33,685 nucleotides of DNA, taken from an uncultured Eubacteriales bacterium (lineage in GTDB: Bacteria; Bacillota; Clostridia; Christensenellales; Aristaeellaceae). Below, piece after piece: positions 1 through 12,900 of the stretch; the stretch's first letter is position 1, and each line of letters begins with the position of its first letter. The stretch lies in assembly GCA_902785105.1 (NCBI GenBank), contig CACZXF010000017.1, positions 1 through 33,685 of the forward strand, given 5' to 3'. Position numbers and translations under genes: made by a program. Below the pieces are notes generated by a model, which searched no databases, was not told the DNA's origin, and saw nothing but the letters and a program-made list of their open reading frames with translations.

Positions 1-260
1 CTCATACCATTCCATCTGATAAAAATCGCTCCATCTCTGCTGTAGTTCAGCTTCGTTGGTGTGTTTTCCCTTCCTTGTAGATGCATGAATAATCCAGGTA
101 TAAGCTTCTTAACTTCTTTGGACACTGTCGTGGGGTCCTTGCCGATCCGCCTGGCAATCCCTTTGAATGAGGTGCCATGGACCAGGCAATCCTGTATCTC
201 TATTCGATCTTCGAATGTGAGGTGCTTGCAAGTTGCAGCGGGTTTCTTTAAGTCTGACAT
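1..260 (-). pseudogene. IS30-family transposase, N-terminal fragment
   Basis: Reading the minus strand from the ATG at 260 gives a protein beginning MSDLKKPAATCKHLTFEDR, followed by a helix-turn-helix with the phrases FKGIARRIGKDPTTVSKEVKK. This is the characteristic N-terminal DNA-binding domain (HTH_38) of IS30-type transposases, which bind the element ends before DDE-catalysed cut and paste. After about residue 55 the frame stays open but no longer resembles the family. A different reading frame there (minus strand, roughly 105 down to 1) reads HASTRKGKHTNEAELQQRW, so a frameshift or a deletion junction is likely. The gene runs off the left edge, so its full state cannot be judged. The family call is fairly sure; the pseudogene call is an inference. 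Confidence 0.65.
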
Positions 261-280
261 GGGCTGATCTCGTTTGTGTT

Positions 281-350
281 TTTCCCAGACTTAATTCTAC
301 CATTCCCACGTTTCCCAGACTTACATCCACCCCCTCGTCCACTGTGGACG
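281..350 (-). repeat. Possible IS30 end: 13-bp direct repeats plus a palindrome
   Basis: TTTCCCAGACTTA occurs at 281-293 and again at 311-323, exactly 30 bases apart. A near-perfect palindrome, CGTCCAC-T-GTGGACG, follows at 336-350. The repeats lie just upstream of the transposase start, where a terminal repeat and transposase binding sites would be expected. The other end of the element is outside the window, so the assignment to an IS end is an inference. Confidence 0.4.
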
Positions 351-414
351 TTACTTTGGGGGTTTTACTTCCTTTTAAATGCACCAAAATGATTTGACAA
401 TATAGAATACACCC

Positions 415-443
415 TTGAAAATCTACGCATAATTCAGTATAAT
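415..443 (+). promoter_or_regulatory. Sigma-A type promoter upstream of the secreted-protein cluster
   Basis: TTGAAA at 415-420 and a perfect TATAAT at 438-443 are separated by 17 bases. A start site near 450 would give a short leader to the ORF starting at 473. No hairpin terminator is visible between this promoter and the giant gene at 986, so it may drive both. A second possible -35 box (TTGACA, 394-399) has no good partner -10. Confidence 0.65.
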
Positions 444-472
444 AAGAATATATAGAACTTATCTATCTGCAA

Positions 473-919
473 ATGTCTGCTACAGAGGTAAAGATTAAGC
501 TTAAGCAGACGATGACAATGATGCTTACAATGGGCATGCTGCCCATGACGATGCCAGCCCTTGCGGAGATGGTTCACGGAGGAGATTCAGGCTCAGGAAG
601 CATCCCTTGAGGAAGCAGCCGCTGAAACTGTGGCAAAAGTGGATACTCAGAAGCTGGATGCCAGACACACCCTGGTGCTGAACGCCATCAACACAGAGGA
701 TTATGACACCGCCAAGGAGTATCTGAACATCTGCTTTGCCTACTGCGGTCCGCAGAACAACCCGGAAATGTACCCGATCTGCTGCTGAAACGGGCATACA
801 TCGACTACGGCTATGAGCCGGTGCAGAGCTATTACGAGCGTGCACAGCTCTACGTCGCCAAGAACTACATGGAGAACAAGAACAACGATCTCCAAAATTC
901 CCTGAAATACGCTGGATAA
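473..919 (+). pseudogene. Small secreted TPR-like protein with two compensating frameshifts
   Basis: The ATG at 473 opens a Sec signal peptide (KIKLKQTMTMMLTMGMLPM, then MPALA at the cleavage site). That frame stops at 608-610. A second frame, open from 561 to 788, carries a helical, Glu/Ala-rich segment followed by a TPR-like stretch (DYDTAKEYLNICFAYCG). The original frame resumes near 770 as DLLLKRAYIDYGYEPVQSYY, then YERAQLYVAKNYMENK, and ends at the TAA at 917-919. The total, 447 bases, is a multiple of three. The pattern therefore looks like one intact gene of about 148 codons with a one-base gain near 570-607 and a one-base loss near 770-786. It could be a recent pseudogene or two base-calling errors. 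TPR-like helices usually mediate protein-protein contacts. Its position directly before the giant secreted protein suggests a related role, but I do not recognise a named family. Confidence 0.6.
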
Positions 920-985
920 GCGTTTATCATAGATCAACCCTATAGAACGATGGAAACTATTCCCATCTGAATTGGAGGTACGGAC

Positions 986-3900
986 ATGTCAGAATTACAC
1001 CATCATAATGGAAAACGTGTCATGGCAATGCTGCTGGTATTCGCCATGATGTTTGCCATGCTGGGTGACTACGCTCCCACTTGGTTCACTGCGAGTGCCG
1101 AGGAAGTATCCGAGGACAGCGGTAGCTCCGGCTCGGGAGACAGCGCCTCAGAGAGCCATGAGTTGTCGCACTCTGACGACCGCCATGAGCCGTCGCACTC
1201 AGACAGTGGCTCATCGAGCAGCGAGAGCAGTTCCCGTTCGGAGAGCAGTTCCTCCGGCGGCGAGAGTAGTTCTCATTCGGAGAGCAGTTCCTCCGGCGGC
1301 GAGAGCAGCGCTCATTCGGAAAGCAGTTCCTCCGGCGGCGAGAGCAGCGCTCATTCGGAGAGCAGTTCCTCCGGCAGCGAGGGCAGCGCTCATTCGGAGA
1401 GCAGTTCCTCCGGCAGCGAGGGCAGCGCTCATTCGGAGAGTAGTTCCTCCGTCAGCGAGGGCAGTTCTCAATCGGAGAGCAGTTCTTTTCAAGAGCATGT
1501 CGATAACGCGTCTGCCACTGTCGCAAATGTGACAGACAATGGTTTCGTGGCTGGTGAACCTTCCCAGAAGAGGGAAGAAGCAGATGAAACCGGCAAATCC
1601 CCGGTGGAGAATGACACCGGGAGTTTTGTCGTGTCAGGAGAGGAATCCACTGGAGTTGAGAATGAAGCGCCGAATGACAATGAACAGACCGAAATCGGTT
1701 CAGAAATAAATGACGATGTACAACCCGAAGTGGCTGCTATAAATCCTACTGACGGCGATTCAAACGATGTGCCTGCCGGGATTGAAGCAACTGCCGAGGT
1801 TGAAGTGCCCACCGAAGGTGAAGCACCTTCCGAGGTTGAAGCGCCCACCGAGGTTGAAGCACCCGCCGAGGTTGAAGCACCCGCCGAGGTTGAAGCGCCT
1901 GTCGAGGTTGAAGCACCTGCCGAAGTTGAAGCAACTGCCGAAGTTGAAGCGCCTGCCGAGGTTGAAGCAACTGCCGAAGTTGAAGCGCCCGCCGAGGATG
2001 AAGCGCCTGCCGAGGTCGATACTCAGACGTTGGCCGTCGAGATGGAGATGTCAGATCCGGCGTATGGCGACAGCGAGGCTGTGGCGGGTGAGGTATTTAC
2101 GACCAAGGCGTTCACCGCGCCTGTGATGCTCGCGGCCTCGGAGAGCGAAAGCGAAGCGGAAAAGAAGCTCAATATCGTTCAGGACAAGATCAATGAAGCC
2201 CTCGCCGCCGTGAACGGCACGCTGACGGGCCGCGTTCAGATATTGCTGAAGCGCAGTGCCGTCTACGAAGGCGATGTCAGCATTACTAGGGAAGAGATCG
2301 CAAAGGGTCACGAGATCGCTGACGACTTCGAGATCGAGATCGCGCAGGATGATTCGACCGAGGGCGTCATCTCGGAGACAGACGGCACAGAGATCCCCAC
2401 GAAATACGCCGGGACCATGACCATCCAGGGCATCAATGTAGCCATTCGTGGCATCAGCGTGACGGGCATGGTGAACGTGGAGAGCGCGAGGCTCAACTAT
2501 ACCGGCTCTGATGGGGCGGACACCGTGAATGTGACGGCGGTCAACGACGCGGAGGTCAATATCGATACCGGCGCGGGCGACGACAGCGTGACTGCGAACG
2601 TCAGCGAAAGCTCCGCCGATATCAAGACCGGCGCGGGCAGCGACACCGTGAACGCCACCTTCGGCGGCCTCGAAGCGGATCTCAAGCTGGATATCGACAC
2701 CGGCAGTGGGGACGACTCGGTGAAGCTGACGGACGACGCCTATCAGGGCGCGGTTAGCATCGTCACCGGTGCGGGCGACGATTCCGTGGAGGTGGATGCC
2801 CACACCGCCGGCAGCGGCGACATGAACGTCGAGACCGGCGCGGGCGACGATACCGTCACGCTCAAGAACGGCGGCAGCGCCATGGAGCCTATCGGCAAGC
2901 TCATCGTCTCGTTGGGCGCGGGCAACGACACGGCCAATGTGGACGTGTCCCTTTCCGGTGCGGTCCAGGAGCTGCTGCTGAACGGCGGCGCTGACGACGA
3001 TACCGCGAATTTCACCGGCAGGCTGGGCGACGGCGATGAGAAGAACAAGCGGGTTCAGATCGACGGGGATAAACTGAAATTCATCGCTTCGAACGGCAAG
3101 ACGCTCAACGTTACATACACCGATTTCAAGCGGCTCACCGATTCGCTTGGAAACAAGGAGACCGTAAAGCTCACGCCCAAGGACGGCGTGCTGGATTATA
3201 CGGCGGAGAACCCCGGTATCAACTATACCATCGAGATTCCCGCCAAGGATATCAAGAACCTGAAAATCACCAGCAAGGGCGGCAAGTATCTGCCGCTGTC
3301 CAACCTGTGCATCAATGTCGCCACCGAGGTGGACGGGGCGAACAAGCTGGTCATCAGCGAGGGCACGGTCATCGACGTGCGCGGCCTGAATTTGAAGCTG
3401 GATTCCAACAACGTTGAAATCAACGGCACCATCGTGGCCAACGATGTCAGCGTCATCTCCAATTCCGCCGGCAAGTTCCTCAACCTGCAGGGCGATTCCA
3501 GGATCGTCATCACTGACAAGGCCGCCATCTATTCCAGCGGCGACGTGATGATCATCGCGAAGGTGAACATGTCCGGTCCCATGCTGGATACCGGCGCGCT
3601 GGTCGGCGCGACGCTCGACATCGCTCCGATCAATTCAATCAATGTAAAGATCGCCCATGCCAGCGTGGATATCGCGGGCAAGGTGTACGCGGGCGTGGCC
3701 AATCTTGATGCCATCGCCGCGGATCCTGCAAACGCAAAGCCGACGTTCGACGCGTATCATGGCTCTGTGACCGCAAAGGCGGAGACCAGCGTTTCAATGG
3801 GCGTTGACGAGGACGGAAAGCCGAAGGACGGCGGCTGGCCCGTGGCGGTCAGCGTGGCCAACGTGGAGGCTGCCGTCACCGTACAAAAGGGCGCTGTAGT

Positions 3901-6900
3901 TGAAGCAGCGAAGGATGTCACCCTCGCCTCCAAATCGACGCTCAAGGCGGGCACCCGCGCCAGTTCCGGTCTGGCAGGCGCACCCGCCGCGGTGGCCGTG
4001 GCAGTGCTGAACAACGACGCTCACACCCAGGTGGACGGCACGGTGAACGCCCATCACGGCGACGCGAAGATCACCGCCGACGGCTCCCTGGAGGCCACCA
4101 CCGTGGCTGACCGTGGCAATGGACAGAAGATGATCTCCGGCGGCTATGGCGCGGTGACCGTCGCACTCCAGGATGTCACCGCCATCGTCAGCTCCGGGGC
4201 CGCAGTGACGGCGGGGGGCAACGTGGTCGTCGGATCCAACGCCGCGGAAAAGGTCGTTGACAGGGCCGCTTCCTCATCTCTGAGCGAAGGGTCCTCTGGC
4301 GGGGATGAGGGCATCCTCGGAACCATAAAGGAGAAGGTCACAGACCTGCTGGGCACGCTTGCGAACAAGCTAAAGAGCTGGATCACCGGCTCCAACAAAG
4401 CGGAGAAGAAGCTCAAGAAGGCATTGGAGCTGCTGCCCGTGTCCGACAAGTCCGTGACACTGGACAGCAAAGCCCAGCAGAAGGGCCAGGTTTCCGCCGA
4501 TGTGGTGGCCGAGAACGGCAAGACCAAGGTCAAGCTGAATCTGGAGCCCTGGGAGGGCTATGAGGTCAAGAGCATCACCTTGCGCGGCTATATGCCGGGT
4601 GAGAGCTCATGGAATGTAAAGACGCTGACCAAGGATGAGATCGCCGGCAAGAAGCAGGTCGAGCTGGACGGCGTCGGCAACAATATGATCGTATACGTGG
4701 AATACGAGGAAAAGCAGGGCGGCAGCGACGACGACTGGCAGCCCTCGGACCTGTTTGACGAAAATCCGAACAGCAGCGCGAATCAGGACGACGACGAGCT
4801 GGACGAGGATACCTGGCGGCCCTCGGACCTGTTCAATCTCGACGACATGCTGAACGACGTGCAGGGCGGCACGGACGGCACGGACGCGGGCACCAGCGGC
4901 GAAGGCAAGGTGAAGCTGAGCCTTGGCGGCGGCGTGCTGACCCATGATTTCCTGCCCGGCAGCCCTGAAAAGAACCTGGAAAAGGTGAACCCCGGCGACG
5001 CGGTTCGCCTGATTCCCAACCCCGAAAAGGGCAAAAAGCTGAAGGGTGACGGCCTGAAGGCCACCTACTTCGTCAAGGAGAAGGTGGAAAAGGACGGCAA
5101 GGAAGAGGAAAAGGAAGTCGAAAAGACCATCGCCATCACCCAGGATGGTCAGGGACGTTACATATTGAATGTGCCCGAAACCTTTATCGAGGACAAGGGC
5201 ATCAGCGTCTCCGCGGAATTTGAGGACGGCGCGCAGGAGACGTCGACGGATGAGAGCCAGACGCAGATCACCGGCTCGGTGGCCGTGTCCGTGGCCCACA
5301 ACGACAACCAGGCCCTGATCGAGGCGGGCGCTGCGGTGGTCGCGGGCGGCAGCGTGAATGTCAATTCCAACATCAAGACCGACGTGGAAACCACCGCAGA
5401 CGGCTCAGCCGTCTCCAAGGATGACGTTCCCACCCCCGGCCCGGCAGCACCGGCGACCTATCCCATCAGCCGCCCCGAAAGGGACGATTTTGACGGCTAT
5501 GACAAGAACGATCAGTTTATGTTCGGCATGGAGCTGGGTTCGATGCTCAACGGCGAGGTGGAGTTCAAGGCGGCCAAGGACGAAAAGGGCAATGAGATCC
5601 CCTATGCCTTTATCCTCACGCCCAAGCCCCACGAGGGCTATTCCGTGGCCAGCGCGACACTCACTTATTATCAGGATGGCGAGGCGCACACCGTAGAGCT
5701 GAAGAAGGCTTCGGACGGCACCTACAGAGTCGAGCTGGAAAAGTCCCTGCTGGGCTCGGTGCTGGACTATTATACCCTGAAGGACGACTGCTATAACAAG
5801 GTTGAAACCTCCAAAGTGAAGCAGGTCTACGAATTCGTGAAGAACCTGATCGGCGGCACCAACGGCATCGACAAGGGCTCAAACATCACAATCAATTTCA
5901 CCTTCTCCCGCAATGAGGGAAGCGACATGTCCTTTGTTGAGACGGCGTCCAAGCCGATTCTGAACCGCATCATCGGCATCAAGTACAACAAGCTCAAGGA
6001 CGATGAGAACGAGGTCGTCTATAAGGAAACCAAGCAGGATGGCGATAAGACCTATTATGTCTTCAAGGCCACGGCTGACGCGGACAAGGGCTACGCTCTG
6101 GACGGCAAGCTGAAGGCAAGCTGGTCCGACGCGGACAGCGTGGAGCTGGAATACAATGAAATTGAAGGCCTGTGGTATCTGGATGCCTCCACCCTTCCCA
6201 ACAACAGGAAGGTCACCGTGACCGGCGAGTTCAAGGAAGAGCTGCGCGACTTCAAGAAGGCCGATGGCGTCAAGAATGGCACGGTCACCCTCTATGACGA
6301 ACAGGTCAGGAAGGCCGACAAGCCGCAGTTCAGCGTGACGCCCGACGCGGGCTATTCCGTGGAGGACATCGAAATCACCTATACCAACGGCAAGGATGAG
6401 AAGGTCACTCTTAAGCTGAGCGACAAGGACAGCAAGATCACAAAGGTCAAGGACAAGAACGGCCTGTACACCTTCACCGTGGAGGATGTGAAGGAGAACA
6501 CTGAGATCAAGGTCAACGCCGCCTTCAAGCTCAAGACCATCGGCGTCTACGCCGGACAGGACGACGCGGACAAGGGCAAGTATGTGCTCTCGGAAAGCAA
6601 TGTCGCTTCCGGCGATACCGTGACCGTCAGCCTCAATGAGGAAGACGTGCAGGCGGGCAAGAAGATCAGCGAGGTCAAGGTACAGGTCCAGGGCAAGCCC
6701 GACGTCACCGTGAAGGTGAACGCCGACGGCTCCTTTGAGGTGCCCAAGGATCTGAAGGACAACGACAAGCTGGTCGTCACCAGCGTGAGCATCGTGAACA
6801 AGGAGGTCGCCCTGGAGGCCGCGGAACTGACCAACGGCAGCGTGGCCCCCGACGTGCCCTTTGCCGACAGGGGCGATACCGTGACTGTCACGGTGAAGCC

Positions 6901-9900
6901 CGACGACGGCTTCAAGATCAAGAAGAACACCCTCAAGGCGGTCCTGAAGAGCAATGACGGCAGCTACACCGAAGAGGTGATACTGCGCCGCCAGAGCGAC
7001 TACAGCTATGCCTTCACCATGCCCACAGTCATCAAGAACCTGGGCAGCGTCAAGCTGAGCTTCGTGGGCGAATTCGAGCCCGGCCAGTCCGACAGCTCCA
7101 AGGTGGAGACCAGCGTGGGCGCGGGCATCGCCGTGAGCGTCGTGAACAGCGAAGGCCGCGCGGACATCAAGGGCAGCGTGACCGGCGCGGCTGTGAACGC
7201 GAACGCCGCCTCCGAGGGCGCGGTGGTCACCGAATCCAAGGCGGGCTACAGCGCCGGCAACATCGGCGTCGGCGGCGCGGTGAGCGTGCAGGTCGCCTCC
7301 GTGGACAGCAAGGCGCTGATCCACGAAAGCGCCGATCTGAACGCCGACGGCGCTGTGAGCGCGAACGCGACCAACAATGTGAATTATCGTGTCAACGCTG
7401 ACGCATCCGGCAACAAGGAGGCCGGAAGGACCGGCGTGGGTGCGGGCATTGCCGTGGCTGTGAACGGCGCGGATACCTACGCCGCTCTGAGCGACAAGGC
7501 GAAGCTGGCCGGCGCGCTTGCCAAGGGCATCGCGGTGACCGCGAATCAGACCCTCAAGGATGCCGTGTCCGCCAAGGCCGGCGCGTCCGGCGGCTCCGCG
7601 GGCGTGCCCGTGGCCGCGGTGGACGTCACCGGCGGCAGCGCCCAGGCCTATCTGGGCAAAGTAAACGACGGCGCGCTGAATGTCGGCGCTGTGACCGTGT
7701 CCGCCGCCAATATCGCGGCCCACGAGATCTCCGCCGACGCATCCGCCGCCGGCAAGGGCGTGGGCGTTGGCGCGGCCATCGACGTATCCGTGATTTCCGA
7801 CAAGGCCAACGCCCGGCTGAACCAGAGCGTGAGCGCGGGCGACGCCGTCTCGGTGACCACCGAGACCGAGAGCCGCCTGTCCAGCGCCGCCACCGCCAGC
7901 GCCTCCGGCGGACAGCAGGAGGCGGACGGCGGGAAGAATCCCGACGAACAGGCCGACGGTCTGCTGGGCATGGCCTCAAAGCTGGCCGGTATGAACGGCT
8001 CCGACGCCGTCTCTCAGGAAGACATTGAGGGCGCCGGTTCCGACAAACGCCAGAAGGCGGAGACCGGCGAGGGCTCCGTGGCCGTGGCGGGCGCCGTGGC
8101 TGTGAACGTGCAGAAAAGCGTCTCCCGTTCCGAGATCATGAGCGGCGTGGACGTGAAGACCCAGGGCGCACTGTCCGTCACCGCGCTCAACGGCACCACC
8201 GCCAGCGTCAAGGCCAATTCCAGCGCCACCAACTCCAACGTGGGCGTTGGCGTGGGCGTCGCGGTGAACATCGTCAATTTGCAGAATTTGGCAACCGTCT
8301 CCGACGGCGAAATCAAAGCCGCCATGCTGAAGGTGGCCGCGAATACGAAGATTGCCGAACCTGAGGCCGAGGCAGCTCCGGAGGAACTGACCGCCGAGCA
8401 GCTTGAGACGCTGGCCAAGGAAGAGGCGAAGAAGACCCTGACCAATGAGATCGGCGAGGCCGTGAACGGCTTTGTGAAGGACCTCATTGCGACGATGGGC
8501 CTGGACGGCTATGTCTCTGCCAGCCTGATCGGCGATATCACGGACAAGGTGGCAAAGGACGCCACCCAGGAGCTGCTGAAGACCATGGAGCTGGACGCGA
8601 CCCTTGGCACGATGACCTTTGCGCAGATCGTCGAAGGGACCAAGGCCGCCGTGGCGCAGATCATAAGCAGCATGTCGGAGGATGCCGCTGACGGCGCGAT
8701 CGACAAGAACGCCGACCTCACCAACGCGCTGAGCAGCCTGACCGACGATCAGAAGCAGGCGCTTAAGAAGGTCCTGGAGAGCAAGCTGACCGCAGTCGGC
8801 ATGACGGTCGATACCGCCAGCTCCGACAGCGTGAAGGAAGCGCTGCAGGCGATCATCGGCCTGACCTTCGTCGAGAAGATGAAGCAGGAGCAGCTTCCCA
8901 CCCTGACGTCCACGCTGATGCTGAGCGCGAAGGACGGCCTGGTGGACTATTTGAAGGAAAACATTGGCGGCATACTGTCCGGCCTGTTTGCCGACAAGGA
9001 CAAGGAAAAGGACAGCGACGCGATGTCCAAGCTGACCGATCAGGCCGGCAAGAAGGTCACGAGCGCCGTTTCGGACAAGCTGCGGAAGATCATTTCCGAG
9101 ACACTGGGCAAGACGGTCGAGGAAGTGGCTGTCACCCTGGTCACAGACGAGGATCTGCTGGCAGCGGGTGTGGACATGACCGGCATCCTAGCCGAAGCGG
9201 TCAAGGAGGACGAGGATTCCGAGGCGGTCAAGGAAGCCTCCGACGAGGCCGCCGGGAAGGTGAGCGAGGAATTCGCCGGGAAGGTGCCCTACAAGGAGAT
9301 GCTCGAGAAGCTCTCCGGCCAGGACTTCAAGACTAAGATCACCGACGGCCTGCGCGCGGCCGCAAAGCAGGCGCTCATCACCCTGACGGGCGAGAGCCTG
9401 AACGCCCTCACCGAGCACTTTGACCTGGCGCTCGAGGCGGCGGAAAACCCGGCCACCGGCCATATCATCGACACCCAGGCCATCTCCGGCGCGGGTGCGA
9501 AGACCGTGGGCGTCGCGGGCAGCGTGGCGGTCACCGTGCTGAACGCCGAAACCAACGCCAGCATCGCGGGCGGCGGCAAGTCCGTCAACGTTTCCGGCGG
9601 CATGACCGTTCAGGCCGACGAGCTGCGCGCTGTGAACAACATCGCCTCCGCCTCCGCGGACGCCAATGGCGACGCCGTGGCCAACCTGGATGCGGGCGCG
9701 GGGGAGACCGAGCAGACCGGCGGCGACGGCGCGGCCAATTCCACCGCCGCCAACGAATACGGCAAGGATAAGAAGCAGACCGTGAAGCTCACCGTGGGCG
9801 TGGGCGGCACCGCTGAAATCATCCAGGCCGAAAAGGGCGAAAACCGCCCCGGCTTCTACATCACCCTGATGGAAGGTTACAAGCTGCCTTCAGGCAATTT

Positions 9901-12900
9901 GGTTTCCTATTCTTACGTCGGCAGCGACGGCAAAAAGGTGACCGGCACCTTCGCCGCCACCCAGAAGGGCGACCGCTGGTACGTGGAGACCAAGACCGGC
10001 CCGATCGCCAGTGCCCCGGAGAACGCGGAGATCACCCTGGAGGTCAAGCCCCAGGAGAACCTGCACACCGTTTCCGGAAAGAGCGTGAGCGAGGGCACGG
10101 TCGCCGTCAGCGTCAAGGACCGCAAGGCCAGTGACAGCGCCATTTCCGCCAGGGTGGGGGACCTGGTTCAGATCAAGGTCGACCGCAGCAAGCTCAAGGG
10201 CAGCAAGGTAAGCGGTATCACCTACACCTCCGGCGGCAAGCAGATGCAGGTCATGCTGGACAAGAACGGCAAGCCTGCCTCCGACAAGACCCCCGTATAC
10301 GCCCTGGTCAGCTCCAATGAAAAGGAACTGATCTATACCCTCTCCATGCCCGACGCCGATATCACCGATTTGCAGGTGACCTTCGCCAAGGCGGAGGCGG
10401 GGGACGACAGCGATACCGCCGCCAAGGATGAAGCCGGCAGAAGCGTGGGCGTCGGCGCGGCCTTCTCCATGGTGTACGGCAATTCCAGCGTGAAGGCCGA
10501 CGTCGGCAGTCGGACTGTCAAGGCCGGCGAGCTGTCCGTCAGCGCGGATTCCACCCACGTGGAAAACCTGGCCGCCGCGGCGGGCACCGATCCCCTGGGC
10601 GCGAACGCCGATGTGACCGGCACGGGCATCAAGGATTTCGCCTTCGACGCCTCCGTGGCCCTGAACATACTGGATAACGACATACTGGCCCGTGTGACAA
10701 AGACCTCGAAGGTCGAAACCACCGGCTACACCGCCACAGAAAAAGATGAGGCAGGAAATGCGATTCAGGTTCCCAAGGCGGGCGATTTGAAGGTCACCGC
10801 CAACGAGACCGCTGTGGACACCATCGTCGCCAGCGCCTTCAGCGCGGGGACGAGCACCGCAGTGGGCGCGAGTGTTGCCATCAATATCGCCAATTCCAAG
10901 GCGCAGGCCGTTCTGGAATCCGGCGCAAAGGCGGCCGGCAGCGCCACCGTCGCGGCCACCGGCGCAAGCAGCGACGTTACCCGCGCCGTGGCCACTGCCC
11001 TGGGCGCGGACATCGCCCGCGGCCTTATGAAGCTGAACGCGGGCGCGCAGAGCGCGGCTGACGGAGCCAACAGCCTGCTGAACGGCTCCGCCGCCGACAA
11101 CCTGATGAAGGATTCCAAGAAGTCCGAGGGCACCGATACCAACAAGAAGATTGCCGAACGGCTCAACGAAAAGAAGGGCGAAAACGGCTCCAATGCCGAT
11201 GACAGCCTGTCCGTGTCCCAGAACGTGCTGCGCAGCCAGGGCGTCGAAACCCAGAGCGAGAACGCCGGCAGCGAGGGCACCAAGGAGGCACAGGAACAGA
11301 TCGCGGATAACACCGACAGCTCCATCGACGACCCCGGCAAGGAAACCGCCAGCAAGGTTCAGGTGGGCGCGGCCGTGGGCGTCAACGTGACGGGACATCA
11401 GATGCAGACCCGGGTCGGCGCCATCGAGGCCGCGGGCGGCATCAATGCCGTCGCCGAGAATACGGGTAACTTCCAGACCCAGGGCACCGGCGCGGCCATG
11501 TCCTTCGCCGAGAAGGCCAATTCCATCGCCATCGGCGTGGCGGTCAGCGTCAATAAGAACACCGCGAACGTCGATGTCGACGGAGACCTCGTCTCCACCG
11601 GCAGCGGGGATGTGAACGCCTCCGCGAAGCTGACCCAGAACCTCACCGGCGAATTTGCCGGCAAGCTGGCCGCTCAGTCCCTCTCCGGCTCTGTGGCGGG
11701 CAAGGATTCCAGCGTCTCGCTGGGCGGCGCGGTGAGTGTGCTGGTCAGCAAGGGCGAGGCCCAGGTGAACATCACCGGAGGCTCCGAAGGCGCGTCTCGC
11801 AGGATCGAGGGCGGCAGCGTCGCCGTCGAGTCCATCGACAAGTCCCGGCTCACCTCCCGCGCGGGCGGCATCAGCCTGCCCCGGGGCTCCAGCGTGGGCA
11901 TGGGCATCGCCTCCAATGTCATCGTCAGCAGCAACACCGTGAAGGCGACCGTGGGCGACGACACCCGGATCACTGCGGACAGCTTCAGGCTGAACGCGGA
12001 AAAGAAGGCCGTGACAGCTGAGGACTTCAAGCAGCTCATCAGTATGCGCACGCTGGCCACCGATTCCAGCGCGCTCACCGACGAGCAGCGCGCCAATGCC
12101 AATACCGGCCTGATCGACTACCACAAGACCACGGACGCGGACGGCAAGACCAGCTATCAGGCAAATGTCAATCTTTCCAGCGAAAAGCTGCTGGGCCTGG
12201 TGGACGGCCTGAACTTCCTGTCCGGTCAGAATACCTATGTGGAGGCCATCGCGGGCTCCGTCGCCACCGGCCAGAGCAAGGTCATACTGTCCGGTTCTGT
12301 GGCCGTGGCCGTCAACAGCAACGATATCCAGGCCACCATGGGCAAGAATGTCACCGTTCAGGCGAAGAAGGGCGACGCGGACGTGACCGCCAGCAACGGC
12401 GCGACCACCCGCGTCATCGCGGGCAGCGTGTCCGCGGCGCCGGCGGACGCCAGCGTGGGCGTGACCGTGGCCGTGCTGGTGAACAGCGACAAGGCCGTCG
12501 CCACTACCGGCGATAACGCGGATATCACCGCCGCCGGCGGCATGAAGCACACCGCCGACCAGACCGGCGACACCCAGTTGTTCACCGGGGCCATGAGCGT
12601 GGCGAAGGGCGGCAATGCCCTGGGCGGCGCGATCAACGTGGTCGTGAACAAGAGCGTAGCCAACAGCATCATCGGCAACAACGCCAAGCTGAACGCGGGC
12701 GCGGATGCCGACATCCACACCAACACCAAATTTGACCTCACGCTGATTTCCGGCAGCGCCAACGTGGGCACGGACTCCGTGGCCGCAGGCGGCACGGTGA
12801 ACGTGATCGTGGACAAGGCCGAGGCCAAGACTTGTCTGGGCACGGGCAGCGCGGTCACCGCGGACGGGAACCTGTCCGTGACCTCCGATGTCTCCAACCA

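Noticed and set aside
1238-2020. CRISPR-like array
   Set aside because: Repeats are directly abutting, without spacers, and are coding in frame.
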